64,000 bases of DNA from CAKZSB01 sp964573105 (GCA_964573105.1 CAZNIS010000022.1:13307-77306), one strand, 5' to 3'; numbered from the stretch's first letter, positions 37,582-47,320 are shown. The notes: generated by a model not told the origin, from the letters alone. A program made the numbers and translations.

Positions 37582-39401
37582 GGCAAGTTAATACTCAGAC
37601 CTGTCTCAATTTCAATTCCGTGTTCTGAAAAGTCCACGAGATAGCGATAGCTTCCACCGCCATAGAAATTCGACACCAGCGCTAATTGTTCCTCTACGGT
37701 CAGGTCCAGGTTGTCGTTTTGTTTATTCGCTGACTGCATTGAACGTTTTACCAGGTCGATAAATCGTGCCTTGTATAGATCCAGATCGATCGACAGATAA
37801 AACAGTCCATTCTTCTCAATCTCTTTTGTGGTACGTCGAGTGTTAGCGAACACCGAGCCTGTGTCGCCGGTGTAGCTGACGATTCCATGATCCTGAATCT
37901 CAAGGTTGATATCAAAGTCGACGGGTGTGTCAAGTGTCTCGGCAATTTGCTGACTGATATCGGTCGCTTCATTGTTGGATGGGAATCGAAAGTTGGCCAC
38001 CGCGGGAATCATTCGGGCCATCGCCAATAGAATGTGTGGATCCAGTGCATCCAGTGTCATCGCAGCATCCAGTGAACCCAACCGCAATGTGTCAAGATCA
38101 CCATCGAATTGCTCGGGCACCACCACATCGATGTCAAACAGTGCAGCGTTGAATCCGCGTACGCCGCGCAACATACCGGTGGACATCGTCAGGCCCAGTA
38201 CGCCCTGACGGATCGCTTCATCCGGCACCTCGCTGATTGGTTGCAATGCCGGACACTCGTAGTCCAGGTTGGAAAACAGCGTGGCAAGTCTGCCCACGTG
38301 CAGTCCTATCTGGTCAAAATCGATACCAATGCCAACGGTTGCCACTGCATCAGCCGTATTGAGCGCAGGTGAGATGTGGCCTCGGGTGGCTCGCAGCGAG
38401 TTTGTTATGTCGGTATGATCAATTTCAACGAGCGTTTTTGACGCGATATTTGTCTGTGATTGCGCCGAGTCAAGTGCGGTGATGCCGGATACGATCCGTG
38501 GCCAGTAGCTAGCCAGTTGTTTCAGTTCAGCCTGACAGGTCGGTGTGCGGAACACGTCAAGCACGTCAGGGCTGTCAACGTATTCGGCCAGTTGCAGGCC
38601 GGTATTGTTGTCGGCGCGGGTGACGGCTTTCACTAATTCCTGTGTATCAACAAATCCCAGTAACTGGCCGCTGTAGCCGTGTTCTTTTTGCAATGACTCC
38701 AGTTTGCCTGACTCACTGAGCGAGGGGCCTCGATCGAAGAGCCCAAGCGACTGAAACAGCGCAATCTCATCGGTCAGGGAAATCGCAAGCGTCGCGAAAT
38801 TGCCATCTATTGTGAGTGCGATTCCTCGACTGGCGCCTGCTGTAGTATCACCATAGAAGCGCAGTTCTGTGCCTGACTGCCTGGTCACTGTGGGGGTCAG
38901 CTGGTAGTCGCTTTCCAGTCTCTCGATGCGTGCTACTAGTTTCTCGGTATCCTCGACTGCGATACGCAATACCGGATTGATGCCAGAGAAATAGAGTGCA
39001 AAGTCGAGTGCTTGAATGTTCAGGCCCAGTGGTTCCGCGAAGGCTCCAGGATCGTCCAGAAAATCAGCATAGCCTCTGGCCAGGGCGGCCAGTTTGCTTT
39101 CAATTTCGTCTGAGTCATTACCGTCAAGCGGAACGTCGATGATATCCAGGATTTGTCGAATGAATTCGCCGCTGTTTCCGAAAATCGCTTTTACGACAGT
39201 GTCGGCTGCCAATGGCGTCGGTGTGCCCATAAAGGCGATGGTGTCAGCAGGTACATAGTCAGCGGCGCGCTCTGCTGCCAAAACCTGCGACGCTGAAAAT
39301 ACCAGGCAGATCGGTAGCAGCGATCGCATACCGCGAGAGGCGAGCGATCGGGTGATCAGTCGAAAGAAATTTGCGAGATGTCTTTGTCTGTGACAGTCCA
39401 T
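37578..39401 (-). CDS. Exported protein of unknown function
   Basis: 607 residues from the ATG at 39401, which has AGGAG at good spacing. Residues ~25-42 form a hydrophobic signal segment ending LPICLVFSASQVLA, so the mature protein probably begins at AERAADYVPADT. The rest is soluble, without cysteines in catalytic-like clusters or recognisable domains. It has several YxxG and FGN patches and resembles large periplasmic proteins annotated only as hypothetical in gammaproteobacteria. I could not assign a function. The gene is isolated between convergent and divergent transporters. Confidence 0.7.
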   Translation of the reverse strand: MDCHRQRHLANFFRLITRSLASRGMRSLLPICLVFSASQVLAAERAADYVPADTIAFMGTPTPLAADTVVKAIFGNSGEFIRQILDIIDVPLDGNDSDEIESKLAALARGYADFLDDPGAFAEPLGLNIQALDFALYFSGINPVLRIAVEDTEKLVARIERLESDYQLTPTVTRQSGTELRFYGDTTAGASRGIALTIDGNFATLAISLTDEIALFQSLGLFDRGPSLSESGKLESLQKEHGYSGQLLGFVDTQELVKAVTRADNNTGLQLAEYVDSPDVLDVFRTPTCQAELKQLASYWPRIVSGITALDSAQSQTNIASKTLVEIDHTDITNSLRATRGHISPALNTADAVATVGIGIDFDQIGLHVGRLATLFSNLDYECPALQPISEVPDEAIRQGVLGLTMSTGMLRGVRGFNAALFDIDVVVPEQFDGDLDTLRLGSLDAAMTLDALDPHILLAMARMIPAVANFRFPSNNEATDISQQIAETLDTPVDFDINLEIQDHGIVSYTGDTGSVFANTRRTTKEIEKNGLFYLSIDLDLYKARFIDLVKRSMQSANKQNDNLDLTVEEQLALVSNFYGGGSYRYLVDFSEHGIEIETGLSINLP

Positions 39402-39678
39402 GACTGCTCCTGCCAGAATAGCCAACCGGAACGACGATCGGAAGTATGGCCGTGGTTACTCCCCCATCAGTCCAAAGCGGCCGGGTCATCCGGGGCTTTA
39501 GCGATTGGTCGACGGTTGTGGTGGTGATCGGCACAATTGGTCCGGCTGCCGTGGTTTGCCCCGGATGGATAGTTGGCTGGCTTTATCGCAAGAAAACGGA
39601 TGGCAGAACGTGGAATAAACGGATAGGCTTCGCCACTTCGAAACGGTTCGGGATGTGCTGGTGGAAACCGCAAAAACC

Positions 39679-40575
39679 ATGGGGTCAATTGAATGGGGCC
39701 TGTTGCTATTGCTGTCCGTACTGTGGGGAGGCGCCTATTTCTTTGCCGGTGTTGCTGTGCGTGAGTTGCCGCCCCTGACTGTGGTGCTAGCGAGAGTGAG
39801 TATTGCCGTGCTCGCCCTGCTGCCATTGCTGTGGTACCTCGGGCACCAGTTGCCGCGCAGCTGGGCGGGGTGGTTTCCGTTTATCGGCATGGGGATTTTG
39901 AACAACGTTATACCGTTTGCGCTCATTTTTGCCGGCCAGCAGCACATCACGGTGGGTTTGTCGTCGATTATTAACGCGATGACGCCGCTGTTCACAGTAC
40001 TGGTGATGGCGAGTTTCAGGCAGGAACGGCTGACGCTTTATCGTGTGATCGGCGTGCTGCTGGGTGTGGCTGGTGTTGCGGTGCTGCGTGGGGTCGACGG
40101 GCCGGTCGGGGCAGGGCAGACGCTCGGCATCGGCTTGTGCCTGGCGGCGGCGCTAAGCTACGGTTTTGCGGCCTTGTGGGGCAAGAAATACCTCGCCGGC
40201 AAGCCGCCGATCAAATCGGCAGCCTGCCAGCTGATCTGTTCGACCGCGATCATGGCTGTGCTGGTCTGCGTCGTCGATCGGCCCTGGGGGCTGCCTTTCC
40301 CCGACACGACTGTTATCTGGTCACTGATCGCACTTGGCGTGTTTGGCACCGCGCTGGCCTATATCGTTTTTTTCAATATCCTGGTGCGTGCCGGTGCCAG
40401 TAACGTGATGCTGGTGACTTTGCTGATCCCGGTGACGGCCATGTTACTGGGTAATGTATTTCTGGACGAGGCAATTCGGGCCAGAGAAGTGGCGGGCGCG
40501 TTGATTATTGGTGCCGGGTTGGCGTTTATCGATGGACGTCTCATCCGTAGGTTTGCTCGCATGGGGGCAGCTTAG
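39679..40575 (+). CDS. EamA/DMT-family permease
   Basis: 298 residues with ten hydrophobic spans in two EamA repeats: SVLWGGAYFFAGVAVRELPPLTVVLARV at the N-terminus and LAYIVFFNILVRAGASNVMLVTLLIPV in the second half. This is the YdcZ/RhaT/PecM-like exporter pattern. I prefer the ATG at 39679, just before the first helix; a GTG at 39655 would add eight residues. Substrate unknown. It is the third DMT permease in the window. Confidence 0.85.
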   Translation: MGSIEWGLLLLLSVLWGGAYFFAGVAVRELPPLTVVLARVSIAVLALLPLLWYLGHQLPRSWAGWFPFIGMGILNNVIPFALIFAGQQHITVGLSSIINAMTPLFTVLVMASFRQERLTLYRVIGVLLGVAGVAVLRGVDGPVGAGQTLGIGLCLAAALSYGFAALWGKKYLAGKPPIKSAACQLICSTAIMAVLVCVVDRPWGLPFPDTTVIWSLIALGVFGTALAYIVFFNILVRAGASNVMLVTLLIPVTAMLLGNVFLDEAIRAREVAGALIIGAGLAFIDGRLIRRFARMGAA

Positions 40576-40657
40576 TCATTTCATATGTATGCACTTTTCT
40601 GCCGAGTGCTGACGGCTTAGCCGATTAAGAGTTTGTCACCCTGATCTTTGTCCCCCA

Positions 40658-41260
40658 TTAGCGCCGCACAGCGTTTGCCAGTGAAGTGATGGCATGCATT
40701 GCCTTTGTCGATTGGATTTTCGCCAGCGCATCCTCGATCAGTTTCACCTCCTCGGCGTGAGGATGCAGGTGCCGGAGCATGAATAGCTCCGCCCAGAGTT
40801 CGCTCGCCGCATTGAACGAGAAGTCTGGTTGCTGTCTGGCAAACTGGTTTAGATAGCCACTCCAGTGGCGTCCATATTCGACTTGAGCAACCAGCCTGCT
40901 GTTACTACGTTCCCAGGAACCCGGTGGCTGGCCTGGTTGCGCAATCAGATTGAAATACTTTGCGACAAAATGACCCAACTCATGGAAAAGATCGTACAAC
41001 GGGCTTTCTGATAGGGTGGACAGATAAATCGTATTGCCCCGCAATTGATGCACAACGTCGCCGAAAGAATCATAGAGCGGGCTGTCTCGACAGGCAAAGC
41101 AAGGCGCATATTCATGTGAGTCTACCCTGACGATTTGATGTAGATGGAGGCGGCTCAGGTTGAGTAGCTCGCTGACAGATGGTGAACTGTCTCGCCGCGC
41201 GAATGTATCAAACATAGCGTAATCTGGATGGGGGCGCTGTTCAGACGGTCTGCTGCTCAC
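40658..41260 (-). CDS. Small zincin-like putative metallopeptidase
   Basis: 200 residues, GTG start preceded by GGAAG. The key feature is FHELGHFVAKY, an HExxH zinc-binding motif with His93, Glu94 and His97. Downstream NAASELWAELF offers Glu154 or Glu158 as a plausible third ligand, an arrangement seen in ImmA/IrrE-like and other small gluzincins. There is no signal peptide, so it is likely cytoplasmic. A CFAC pair near residue 55 is notable. No helix-turn-helix repressor gene lies beside it, unlike ImmA/ImmR pairs. The peptidase role is inferred from the motif only. Confidence 0.6.
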   Translation of the reverse strand: MSSRPSEQRPHPDYAMFDTFARRDSSPSVSELLNLSRLHLHQIVRVDSHEYAPCFACRDSPLYDSFGDVVHQLRGNTIYLSTLSESPLYDLFHELGHFVAKYFNLIAQPGQPPGSWERSNSRLVAQVEYGRHWSGYLNQFARQQPDFSFNAASELWAELFMLRHLHPHAEEVKLIEDALAKIQSTKAMHAITSLANAVRR

Positions 41261-41392
41261 GGGGGGCTTCCATCAACGTTGTGCCTGTCATCCTGGTCGA
41301 AGGCAATTGCTACACGGGGATGAATGTCGAGTGTAGTGAATTCTGCCCGTGGTGGCCAAATCTGCACCGCAATGGTGTGATTTTACAACGCC

Positions 41393-41722
41393 TCAGGTCA
41401 GGCTCTCCAGCTTGCTTCTTGCGATTCGAACCATCTCTACCAGCACGGCGCGAGCCTCTTGTCTGGCGTTTAGTTGATCGGTTGCGCCGGTGTCAGCAAA
41501 TGCTATCCGGCGCGAGCTAATCTGGACTCCGGTGTCTACTGACAGATCGATCCCTGCGGCATCGATACCGGTCATTTTGACAGCCAGGATTTCAGACTCA
41601 CTGAGCTTGCAAAATGCACGGGCGTACAGCGCCAGCGCATCTGCATGATCATCGTTCATGTGATCGGTGATATCGCTGACTTCCTGACGGGTAAACTCGA
41701 AGCCGTTGTGCATGCTCATCAC
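41393..41722 (-). CDS. DUF2470 (HugZ C-terminal-like) protein
   Basis: 109 residues. The motif ITDHMNDDHADALALYA near the N-terminus is the hallmark of DUF2470, the small domain found at the C-terminus of HugZ-type heme oxygenases and as stand-alone proteins. The protein here is the stand-alone form. A heme- or iron-related role is suggested by family. It lies divergent to a ferric-iron-type binding protein gene, which supports that link weakly. Confidence 0.75.
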   Translation of the reverse strand: MMSMHNGFEFTRQEVSDITDHMNDDHADALALYARAFCKLSESEILAVKMTGIDAAGIDLSVDTGVQISSRRIAFADTGATDQLNARQEARAVLVEMVRIARSKLESLT

Positions 41723-41814
41723 CGGGAAATGAAATGGAATCTGGACGTGTAGTGTGTCGAAGGGACGGTCTGCAACCCCCGTTATCCTTCGTGAATCCCG
41801 TACAGGATAATCGA

Positions 41815-42852
41815 ATGATCGGTCAATTCGTAGCCCAGTTCGTCGGCTATCTCCGCCAGTCTTTGCTCCAGTGTTGCGTGCTGGGCACGTCGACGGTGCA
41901 GGCCGCTGACGAAGTCAATGTCTACTCCTACCGCCAGCCCTTCCTGATCAAGCCCATGTTTGATGCGTTTACGCGCAAGACCGGGATTGAAGTCAATACA
42001 GTATTCGCCAAGAAAGGGCTGGTCGAGCGCCTCAAGAGCGAAGGAGCCAATAGCCCGGCCGATTTGATTTTCACCGTGGACATCGGTCGCCTGAGTTCTG
42101 CCATGAGCGCTGGTCTGACCCAACCTGTCGACAACGCGCTGCTGGCTGAAAAGATTCCCGAGTCATTTCGCGATCCTGATGGCAACTGGTTCGGGCTGAC
42201 AACACGTGCCCGCATCATTGTGACCTCGAAGGATCGAGTGAAGCCGGGTGAGATCACGACCTATGCGGATCTGGCCTCACCAGCGATGAAGGGACGCGTT
42301 TGCACCCGAAGCGGCAGCCATGTTTACATGATCGCTTTGATCGCTTCGGTTATTGCCAACGATGGTGAAGAGGCGGCGCGAACCTGGCTCAGTGGTGTCA
42401 AGCACAACCTGGCTCGCAAGCCACAGGGTAACGACCGCGCGCAGGTGAAGGCGATCAAAGAGGGCGAATGTGACGTCGCTGTGATTAACAGCTACTACAT
42501 GGGCGAAATGGTGTCTGATGAAGAGCAGTCAGCCTGGGCCGATGCGGTCAATATCGTATTCCCGAACCAAAGTGATCGCGGTACCCACATGAACATCAGC
42601 GGCATGTCGCTGACCGTGGCGTCACCGAACAAAGACAACGCGATCAAGCTGATGGAATTTCTCGCCGATGATCAGGCCCAGCGCATGTACGCCGAGCAGA
42701 ATTTTGAATACCCGGTCAACCCGAAAGTTGGCTGGTCTGGTTTGCTCGAGTCATGGGGCGGCTTCCACATGGACGATACCCCGCTGGCAGACATCGCCGT
42801 GCACCGCGTAACCGCGGCGAAGATGGTCAACGAGATTGGCTACGACGGTTAG
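41815..42852 (+). CDS. Ferric iron ABC transporter substrate-binding protein (FbpA/FutA-like)
   Basis: 345 residues from the ATG at 41815, which has AGGA upstream; an earlier in-frame start would lengthen the leader unnaturally. A signal peptide ends near TVQA-ADEVNVYSYR. The mature protein follows the FbpA fold: VNVYSYRQPFLIKPMFDAF at the start, and the iron-binding tyrosine pair Tyr227-Tyr228 in NSYYMGEM. It would bind Fe3+ in the periplasm and deliver it to a permease. No permease or ATPase gene is adjacent. A perfect hairpin follows the stop codon. Confidence 0.88.
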   Translation: MIGQFVAQFVGYLRQSLLQCCVLGTSTVQAADEVNVYSYRQPFLIKPMFDAFTRKTGIEVNTVFAKKGLVERLKSEGANSPADLIFTVDIGRLSSAMSAGLTQPVDNALLAEKIPESFRDPDGNWFGLTTRARIIVTSKDRVKPGEITTYADLASPAMKGRVCTRSGSHVYMIALIASVIANDGEEAARTWLSGVKHNLARKPQGNDRAQVKAIKEGECDVAVINSYYMGEMVSDEEQSAWADAVNIVFPNQSDRGTHMNISGMSLTVASPNKDNAIKLMEFLADDQAQRMYAEQNFEYPVNPKVGWSGLLESWGGFHMDDTPLADIAVHRVTAAKMVNEIGYDG

Positions 42853-42865
42853 GTGAAACAGAGAT

Positions 42866-42891
42866 CCAGTGCGGCCGTCGGGCCGCACTGG
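42866..42891. terminator. Hairpin between convergent genes, probable bidirectional terminator
   Basis: A perfect 11-bp stem CCAGTGCGGCC/GGCCGCACTGG closes a GTCG tetraloop. It lies exactly between the stop of the iron-binding protein gene and the stop of the leftward membrane protein gene. There is no strong T tract on either side, so terminator activity is likely but not certain. Confidence 0.6.
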
Positions 42892-43341
42892 TCACAAGTG
42901 GTAAATCGTCTGTGCGTAATAGATTGCACAGGCGAGCAGGGCGACCATGATCGGCCATCTGGCTCGCTGAATTGCCCCCGGCAATGTTGTCGGCCGGGCA
43001 ATGAACAATGCAGTAAGAATCATCAGCACGCCCGAAATCAACGCAAGCCAACCCCATTTTTGCGGGATGTTCTGAAGTGCATACCAGAATACATTCCAGC
43101 CGCCAGCGGCCCCGACGACAGCGGCTGCGATCCAACGTAGCGCCTGTGGGGCTCGGCTGAGCAGCGGGCTGGCAAATAGCAGGCCGATAAACATACAACA
43201 GGTGACAACGGTACCCATCGGAATCAAAGTTCTGGTCTCGCGGTAGGGATAAGCGTGAATTCCGTAACTGACCAGTAAGCGGTCGAAAAGTGCGATGGCG
43301 AGACCGCAATTTGCGATACGATGCGCCGCGGCTGATGCCAT
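42892..43341 (-). CDS. Small membrane protein, four predicted spans
   Basis: 149 residues from the ATG at 43341; in-frame starts further upstream (to 43521) add a basic, non-hydrophobic stretch and are unlikely. Four hydrophobic segments are seen: MGTVVTCCMFIGLLFASPLL, LRWIAAAVVGAAGGWNVFWY, WGWLALISGVLMILTALFIA and WPIMVALLACAIYYA. No family is recognised. It is divergent from the YeiH-like gene. Confidence 0.55.
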   Translation of the reverse strand: MASAAAHRIANCGLAIALFDRLLVSYGIHAYPYRETRTLIPMGTVVTCCMFIGLLFASPLLSRAPQALRWIAAAVVGAAGGWNVFWYALQNIPQKWGWLALISGVLMILTALFIARPTTLPGAIQRARWPIMVALLACAIYYAQTIYHL

Positions 43342-43500
43342 TGAGCGATGATGCCGACAACGCATTGGGTGGCTGGCCGCACAACGAATGGTCGGGTGGT
43401 GTCTAATTTGCTCCCCTTCTATCGATCGAACGCCCGACACCAGTGTCATCACTGGGTGATCAGGCGTTGTTTTGTCCTCTTCTAATCGGGCGCTCGCACC

Positions 43501-44547
43501 ATGCAAAATCCACCGGGTCATCCGGTTTCATCAATCACCAGCATAGCGGATCGCGGAATGGAGCAGGCCCGCGTGATCTTTCCGGGCGTGCTGGTTGCGT
43601 TACTGGTTGCGCTGGCAGCGCAGTTTCTATCTGACCACTATGGCGCACCGGCGATGCTGATGGCGTTGTTGCTCGGTGTGCCGCTTCACTTTTTGTCAGA
43701 GGAGGGCAAATGCGTACCTGGCATCGCATTCTCGGTTTCGTTTATCCTGCGCGCCGGCGTGGCGCTGCTCGGGGTGCGGGTGAGTGTCGAGTTGATTTCG
43801 ACCATCGGCTTTGAGTACATCGGGCTGACTATCGCCGGTGTGTTCGCGACGATTCTATTTGGTTTGCTGGGGGCTCGACTGTTGGGTCGCGGCTGGCGAC
43901 TGGGCTTGCTGACCGGTGGATCGGTGGCGATCTGCGGTGCCTCGGCTGCGATTGCTATTTCAGCCGTGCTGCCAAAAAACGAACATTCCGAACGCAACCT
44001 GATTTTCACCGTGTTGAGTGTGACGCTGTTGAGCACGCTCGCGATGATCATCTATCCGCCACTGGCAAAACTTGCAGGTATGAGTGAGGTAGAAACCGGG
44101 GTCTTTCTCGGTGCGACGATTCACGACGTCGCTCAGGTAGTGGGGGCCGGATTTTCAAGCTCTGCGGCGACCGGTGAAATAGCCACCGTAGTGAAGTTGG
44201 TGCGCGTGTCGATGCTGGCACCAGTGGTTCTGCTGATTGTGCTGTTGGTTCACCGGCGCGTGGGTGCGCCGGCGGCCGGTGCGGACAAACCATCCCTGTT
44301 GCCGGGCTTTGTACTGGGCTTTGTCGCGCTGGCGCTGATACGCTCTACCGGATTGTTGCCTGCAGCGCTGGTAGAGTTGATCAACGACATCTCCGGCTGG
44401 GCATTGCTGGTGGCGATTGCCGCCGTGGGGATGAGAACCTCACTGCAGAAGATCATGCAGGTTGGTGGTCAGGCGATTGTGCTAATTGTGGCTGAGACAA
44501 TTTTCATAGCGGGCCTGATCGCTTCAATAATTTTGTCTATCGGCTAG
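43501..44547 (+). CDS. YeiH family putative sulfate exporter
   Basis: 348 residues with about ten spans, matching the YeiH (UPF0324) family. Signatures are FILRAGVALLGVRVS, LLTGGSVAICGASAAIAISAV and GATIHDVAQVVGAGFS. The family is annotated as putative sulfate exporters, with limited experimental support. ATG at 43501; an internal ATG at 43558 is an alternative, since the first 19 residues are not conserved-looking. Confidence 0.9.
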   Translation: MQNPPGHPVSSITSIADRGMEQARVIFPGVLVALLVALAAQFLSDHYGAPAMLMALLLGVPLHFLSEEGKCVPGIAFSVSFILRAGVALLGVRVSVELISTIGFEYIGLTIAGVFATILFGLLGARLLGRGWRLGLLTGGSVAICGASAAIAISAVLPKNEHSERNLIFTVLSVTLLSTLAMIIYPPLAKLAGMSEVETGVFLGATIHDVAQVVGAGFSSSAATGEIATVVKLVRVSMLAPVVLLIVLLVHRRVGAPAAGADKPSLLPGFVLGFVALALIRSTGLLPAALVELINDISGWALLVAIAAVGMRTSLQKIMQVGGQAIVLIVAETIFIAGLIASIILSIG

Positions 44548-44555
44548 TACCTTCG

Positions 44556-45296
44556 CTAGACAAGATGCTGGCCGCCGTCGATGCAGATAGATTCGCCGGT
44601 TACATAGTCGGCGCCCTGTAACAAATAGAGCATCGCACCTGCTACGGCCTGCGGATCGCCGTTGCGCCCCGACGGATTGCTGTCAGCCATCGCTGCAAAG
44701 GCAGCCGGGTCTGGATCATTGCTGTTGGGCAGTATTGCGCCCAGTGCGATGCCATTGACTTGTATGTTCCGTGATGCTAACGCATGGGCGGTGGTTTTTG
44801 TCAGTCCTTCAAGGCCGTATTTGCTGATGGTGTAGGAAAAGTGATGATTGCGCGGGCGCATGGATGAGGCGTCCAGCAGATTGATGATTTTTCCCTGCTG
44901 CCCCACTGGCAGTCTGGCGGCGAACGATTGACTGAGCAGAAACGGGGCCTTCAGATTGACCATCATGGTGTGATCCCAGGTTGCCGAGGCCGCGCTTTCA
45001 AAAGATTCTTCCGGAAACACCGATGCGCTGTTGACCAGGATGTCGACGCTGCCGGCCACATCGATCGCCTGATCGATCAGGCGTTCAACGTCTGTCTCAT
45101 CACCAAGATCCGCACTTATTGCCCAGGCTCTGACCCCTTTACTCTCGATTTCGGCGACTGTCTGGTTGGCCTCGTCGCTGGAGCGACCGTAGTGCACGAC
45201 CACGTGACAGCCTTGATCAGCCAGGCTGCACGCCAGCGCTTTGCCCACTCTGATTGCACTGCCGGTGACCAGTGCGACCTTGCCTTGGAGATTCAT
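44556..45296 (-). CDS. SDR-family oxidoreductase, pteridine-reductase/FolM-like
   Basis: 246 residues from the ATG at 45296, which has AGGAG upstream. Rossmann motif TGSAIRVGKALA, then VVHYGRSSDEA, DILVNSASVF and the catalytic YTISK. The TGSxxRxG and HYxRS signatures are those of pteridine reductases such as FolM and PTR1, which reduce dihydrobiopterin- or monapterin-like pterins with NADPH. Substrate assignment is moderate. It lies 38 bp downstream of the Rieske-TPP gene on the same strand and may be co-transcribed with it. Confidence 0.85.
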   Translation of the reverse strand: MNLQGKVALVTGSAIRVGKALACSLADQGCHVVVHYGRSSDEANQTVAEIESKGVRAWAISADLGDETDVERLIDQAIDVAGSVDILVNSASVFPEESFESAASATWDHTMMVNLKAPFLLSQSFAARLPVGQQGKIINLLDASSMRPRNHHFSYTISKYGLEGLTKTTAHALASRNIQVNGIALGAILPNSNDPDPAAFAAMADSNPSGRNGDPQAVAGAMLYLLQGADYVTGESICIDGGQHLV

Positions 45297-45334
45297 GCTG
45301 CTCCTGTTGTTGAACGGAATCTGATGGTCATGGC

Positions 45335-47320
45335 TTACACCAGATCGGCGTCGGTGATCAGCTCTACCAGTGCCGGGCCATCGTAGTCCAGCGCCTGGCG
45401 AATTGCCGAGTCGATGGCGTCGGTGGCGGTGACGCGTATACCCAGCCCGCCACACAGCGTGGCGAACTTGGAGAAATCAGGGTTGTGCAGTGAAGTTTGC
45501 CATACATCCCATTGGCCGGCGCGCTGCTCTTTGGAGATTTTTCCAAGCTCGCTGTTGTTCAGCAGGATATGGGTGATGTTCATATTATATTTGACGGCGG
45601 TGGTGAACTCGGCCAGATACTGACCGAAGCCGCCATCGCCGCTGATCGAGACCACTTGCCGACCTTTGAACGCGGGTTTGTCCTGCGTGGCGGCCCAGGC
45701 GCCCATTGCAGCAGAAAAGGCAAAGCCGATCGAACCCAGATAACCTGACATCAGCACGCGCTGATTATTAACCTCGAAGTAACGACCAAAAGAGTAGGTG
45801 TTGTTGCCGACATCCACGGCAATAATCGCGTCACTGTCGATGTGCTGCTGCAGCGAGGCGAATATCGATGCCGAATTGATGCCGCGGCCTCGATTGTCAT
45901 CTGCGCGAGACTGTTTTTCGGCACGCCAGATACGCCAGCGTTCGGCCACTTCGCCGCGCTGATCGATGGTGTCGATTTTGCCAAGTCCTGCTGCAATGGT
46001 TTTCGCAGTGATTGCGTTTTCGCCAAGTATCGGCACCTGCACCGGGTGAAACCGTCCCAGTGCCATTGGATCAAAATCAACCTGAATAACGGGTCGTTTG
46101 GGCGTGATACCGGTGTGGTTGGAGAAGGAGCAGCCGAATGCCAGAATCAGGTCGCATTCGTTCATGAACCAGCTCGCGATCGGTGTACCGGATCTGCCCA
46201 ATACGCCGGCGGCCAGCGGGTGACTGTCGGCGATCTGACCCTTGGCCTTGAAGGTCGTCAGTATCGGTGCGTGGAGCTTATCGGCCAGCGCTGTGATTGT
46301 GTCCATGCTGTTTCTCGCACCATAGCCGACAATGATGATCGGACGCTTGTGCTGCGCCAGCAGCGCTGTTGCCGCATCGATAGAATCTGCCGCGGGGGCG
46401 ATATGCTGATTGCCTAAACGACCATCGGGGTGGCCGGGTGTGTCGTTATCTGCTGCTGGCAGGGTCTGTACATCGTCGGGGAAAATCAGGTGTGCCACAT
46501 CGCGTTGCACGATCGCATTCTTGCAGGCCAGTGACATCAGCTCGGCGTGTCGCGAGGTATGCAGCACCGTCTGGCTGAAGGCCGTCACCGGCGCGAAGGC
46601 GCTGGTCTGGTCGATCTCCTGAAAAGCGCCCGGACCCAATACCTGTACATCCACCTGGCCGGTCAGTGCCAGCAGCGGTGCTCGATCGACACGCGCATCC
46701 CACAGGCCTGTCATCAGATTGGTCGCACCGGGGCCGGCAATCGTCAGGCAGGCAGCGGGCTCGCCGGTGAGTTTGCCGTAGGCTGAGCACGCAAAGGCGG
46801 CAGCGCCTTCATGCCTGATGCCATAAAACTGAAGATTGCCCGAGATCTCCTGTCGCCGCAGGGCATCGGCCAGCCCGAGATTGCTGTGGCCAACCATACC
46901 AAACACCGAGGTAACTCCCCAGTTCACCATGGTCTGCGCCATCACGTCGGTCACTGTTTCGATATGCGCCTGTTCTTCGGGCAGTCCGACCAGAATCTGT
47001 TCGCCTTCAATTTTCACCGGGTACATCCGCTGGCCGCTGTCTTCGTGCCCACCCGGAGGCTTACCGGTTAACGGGTCAAAGTCCCAGCCGTGCCACGGGC
47101 AGCGCAGCCAGCACTTTCCATCCACGCCGGTTTCGATCGAGCCTTCTCCCAGTGGTCCGCCCTGATGCGGGCAGCGATTGTCCATCGCCGCGTACTGGCC
47201 CTGGGCGTGGCACAGGGCCAGCGTTTGGGTGCCGGCGGTGACGGTCGTGACACGACCGTCCGGCAAATCGGAGGTTGTGGCAACCGGTATCCACTGCAAC
47301 GGGTGTTCGGTTTGGGTCAT
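45335..47320 (-). CDS. Rieske [2Fe-2S] domain fused to a thiamine-diphosphate-dependent enzyme
   Basis: 661 residues from the ATG at 47320; an in-frame ATG at 47410 would add 30 residues of low similarity. Residues 1-115 are a Rieske ferredoxin domain: Cys50-x-His52 and Cys74-x-x-His77 in CPHQGGPLG and CPWHGW. Residues about 120-660 are a TPP enzyme of the acetolactate synthase/pyruvate oxidase class: catalytic Glu171 in RHEGAAAFACSAYG, AGPGATNLMTGL, and the diphosphate motif GDGGFGQ...NN in the last third. The Rieske domain suggests electron transfer coupled to decarboxylation of a 2-oxo acid. Substrate unknown. It lies downstream of the antiporter gene, with which it may form an operon. Confidence 0.85.
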   Translation of the reverse strand: MTQTEHPLQWIPVATTSDLPDGRVTTVTAGTQTLALCHAQGQYAAMDNRCPHQGGPLGEGSIETGVDGKCWLRCPWHGWDFDPLTGKPPGGHEDSGQRMYPVKIEGEQILVGLPEEQAHIETVTDVMAQTMVNWGVTSVFGMVGHSNLGLADALRRQEISGNLQFYGIRHEGAAAFACSAYGKLTGEPAACLTIAGPGATNLMTGLWDARVDRAPLLALTGQVDVQVLGPGAFQEIDQTSAFAPVTAFSQTVLHTSRHAELMSLACKNAIVQRDVAHLIFPDDVQTLPAADNDTPGHPDGRLGNQHIAPAADSIDAATALLAQHKRPIIIVGYGARNSMDTITALADKLHAPILTTFKAKGQIADSHPLAAGVLGRSGTPIASWFMNECDLILAFGCSFSNHTGITPKRPVIQVDFDPMALGRFHPVQVPILGENAITAKTIAAGLGKIDTIDQRGEVAERWRIWRAEKQSRADDNRGRGINSASIFASLQQHIDSDAIIAVDVGNNTYSFGRYFEVNNQRVLMSGYLGSIGFAFSAAMGAWAATQDKPAFKGRQVVSISGDGGFGQYLAEFTTAVKYNMNITHILLNNSELGKISKEQRAGQWDVWQTSLHNPDFSKFATLCGGLGIRVTATDAIDSAIRQALDYDGPALVELITDADLV

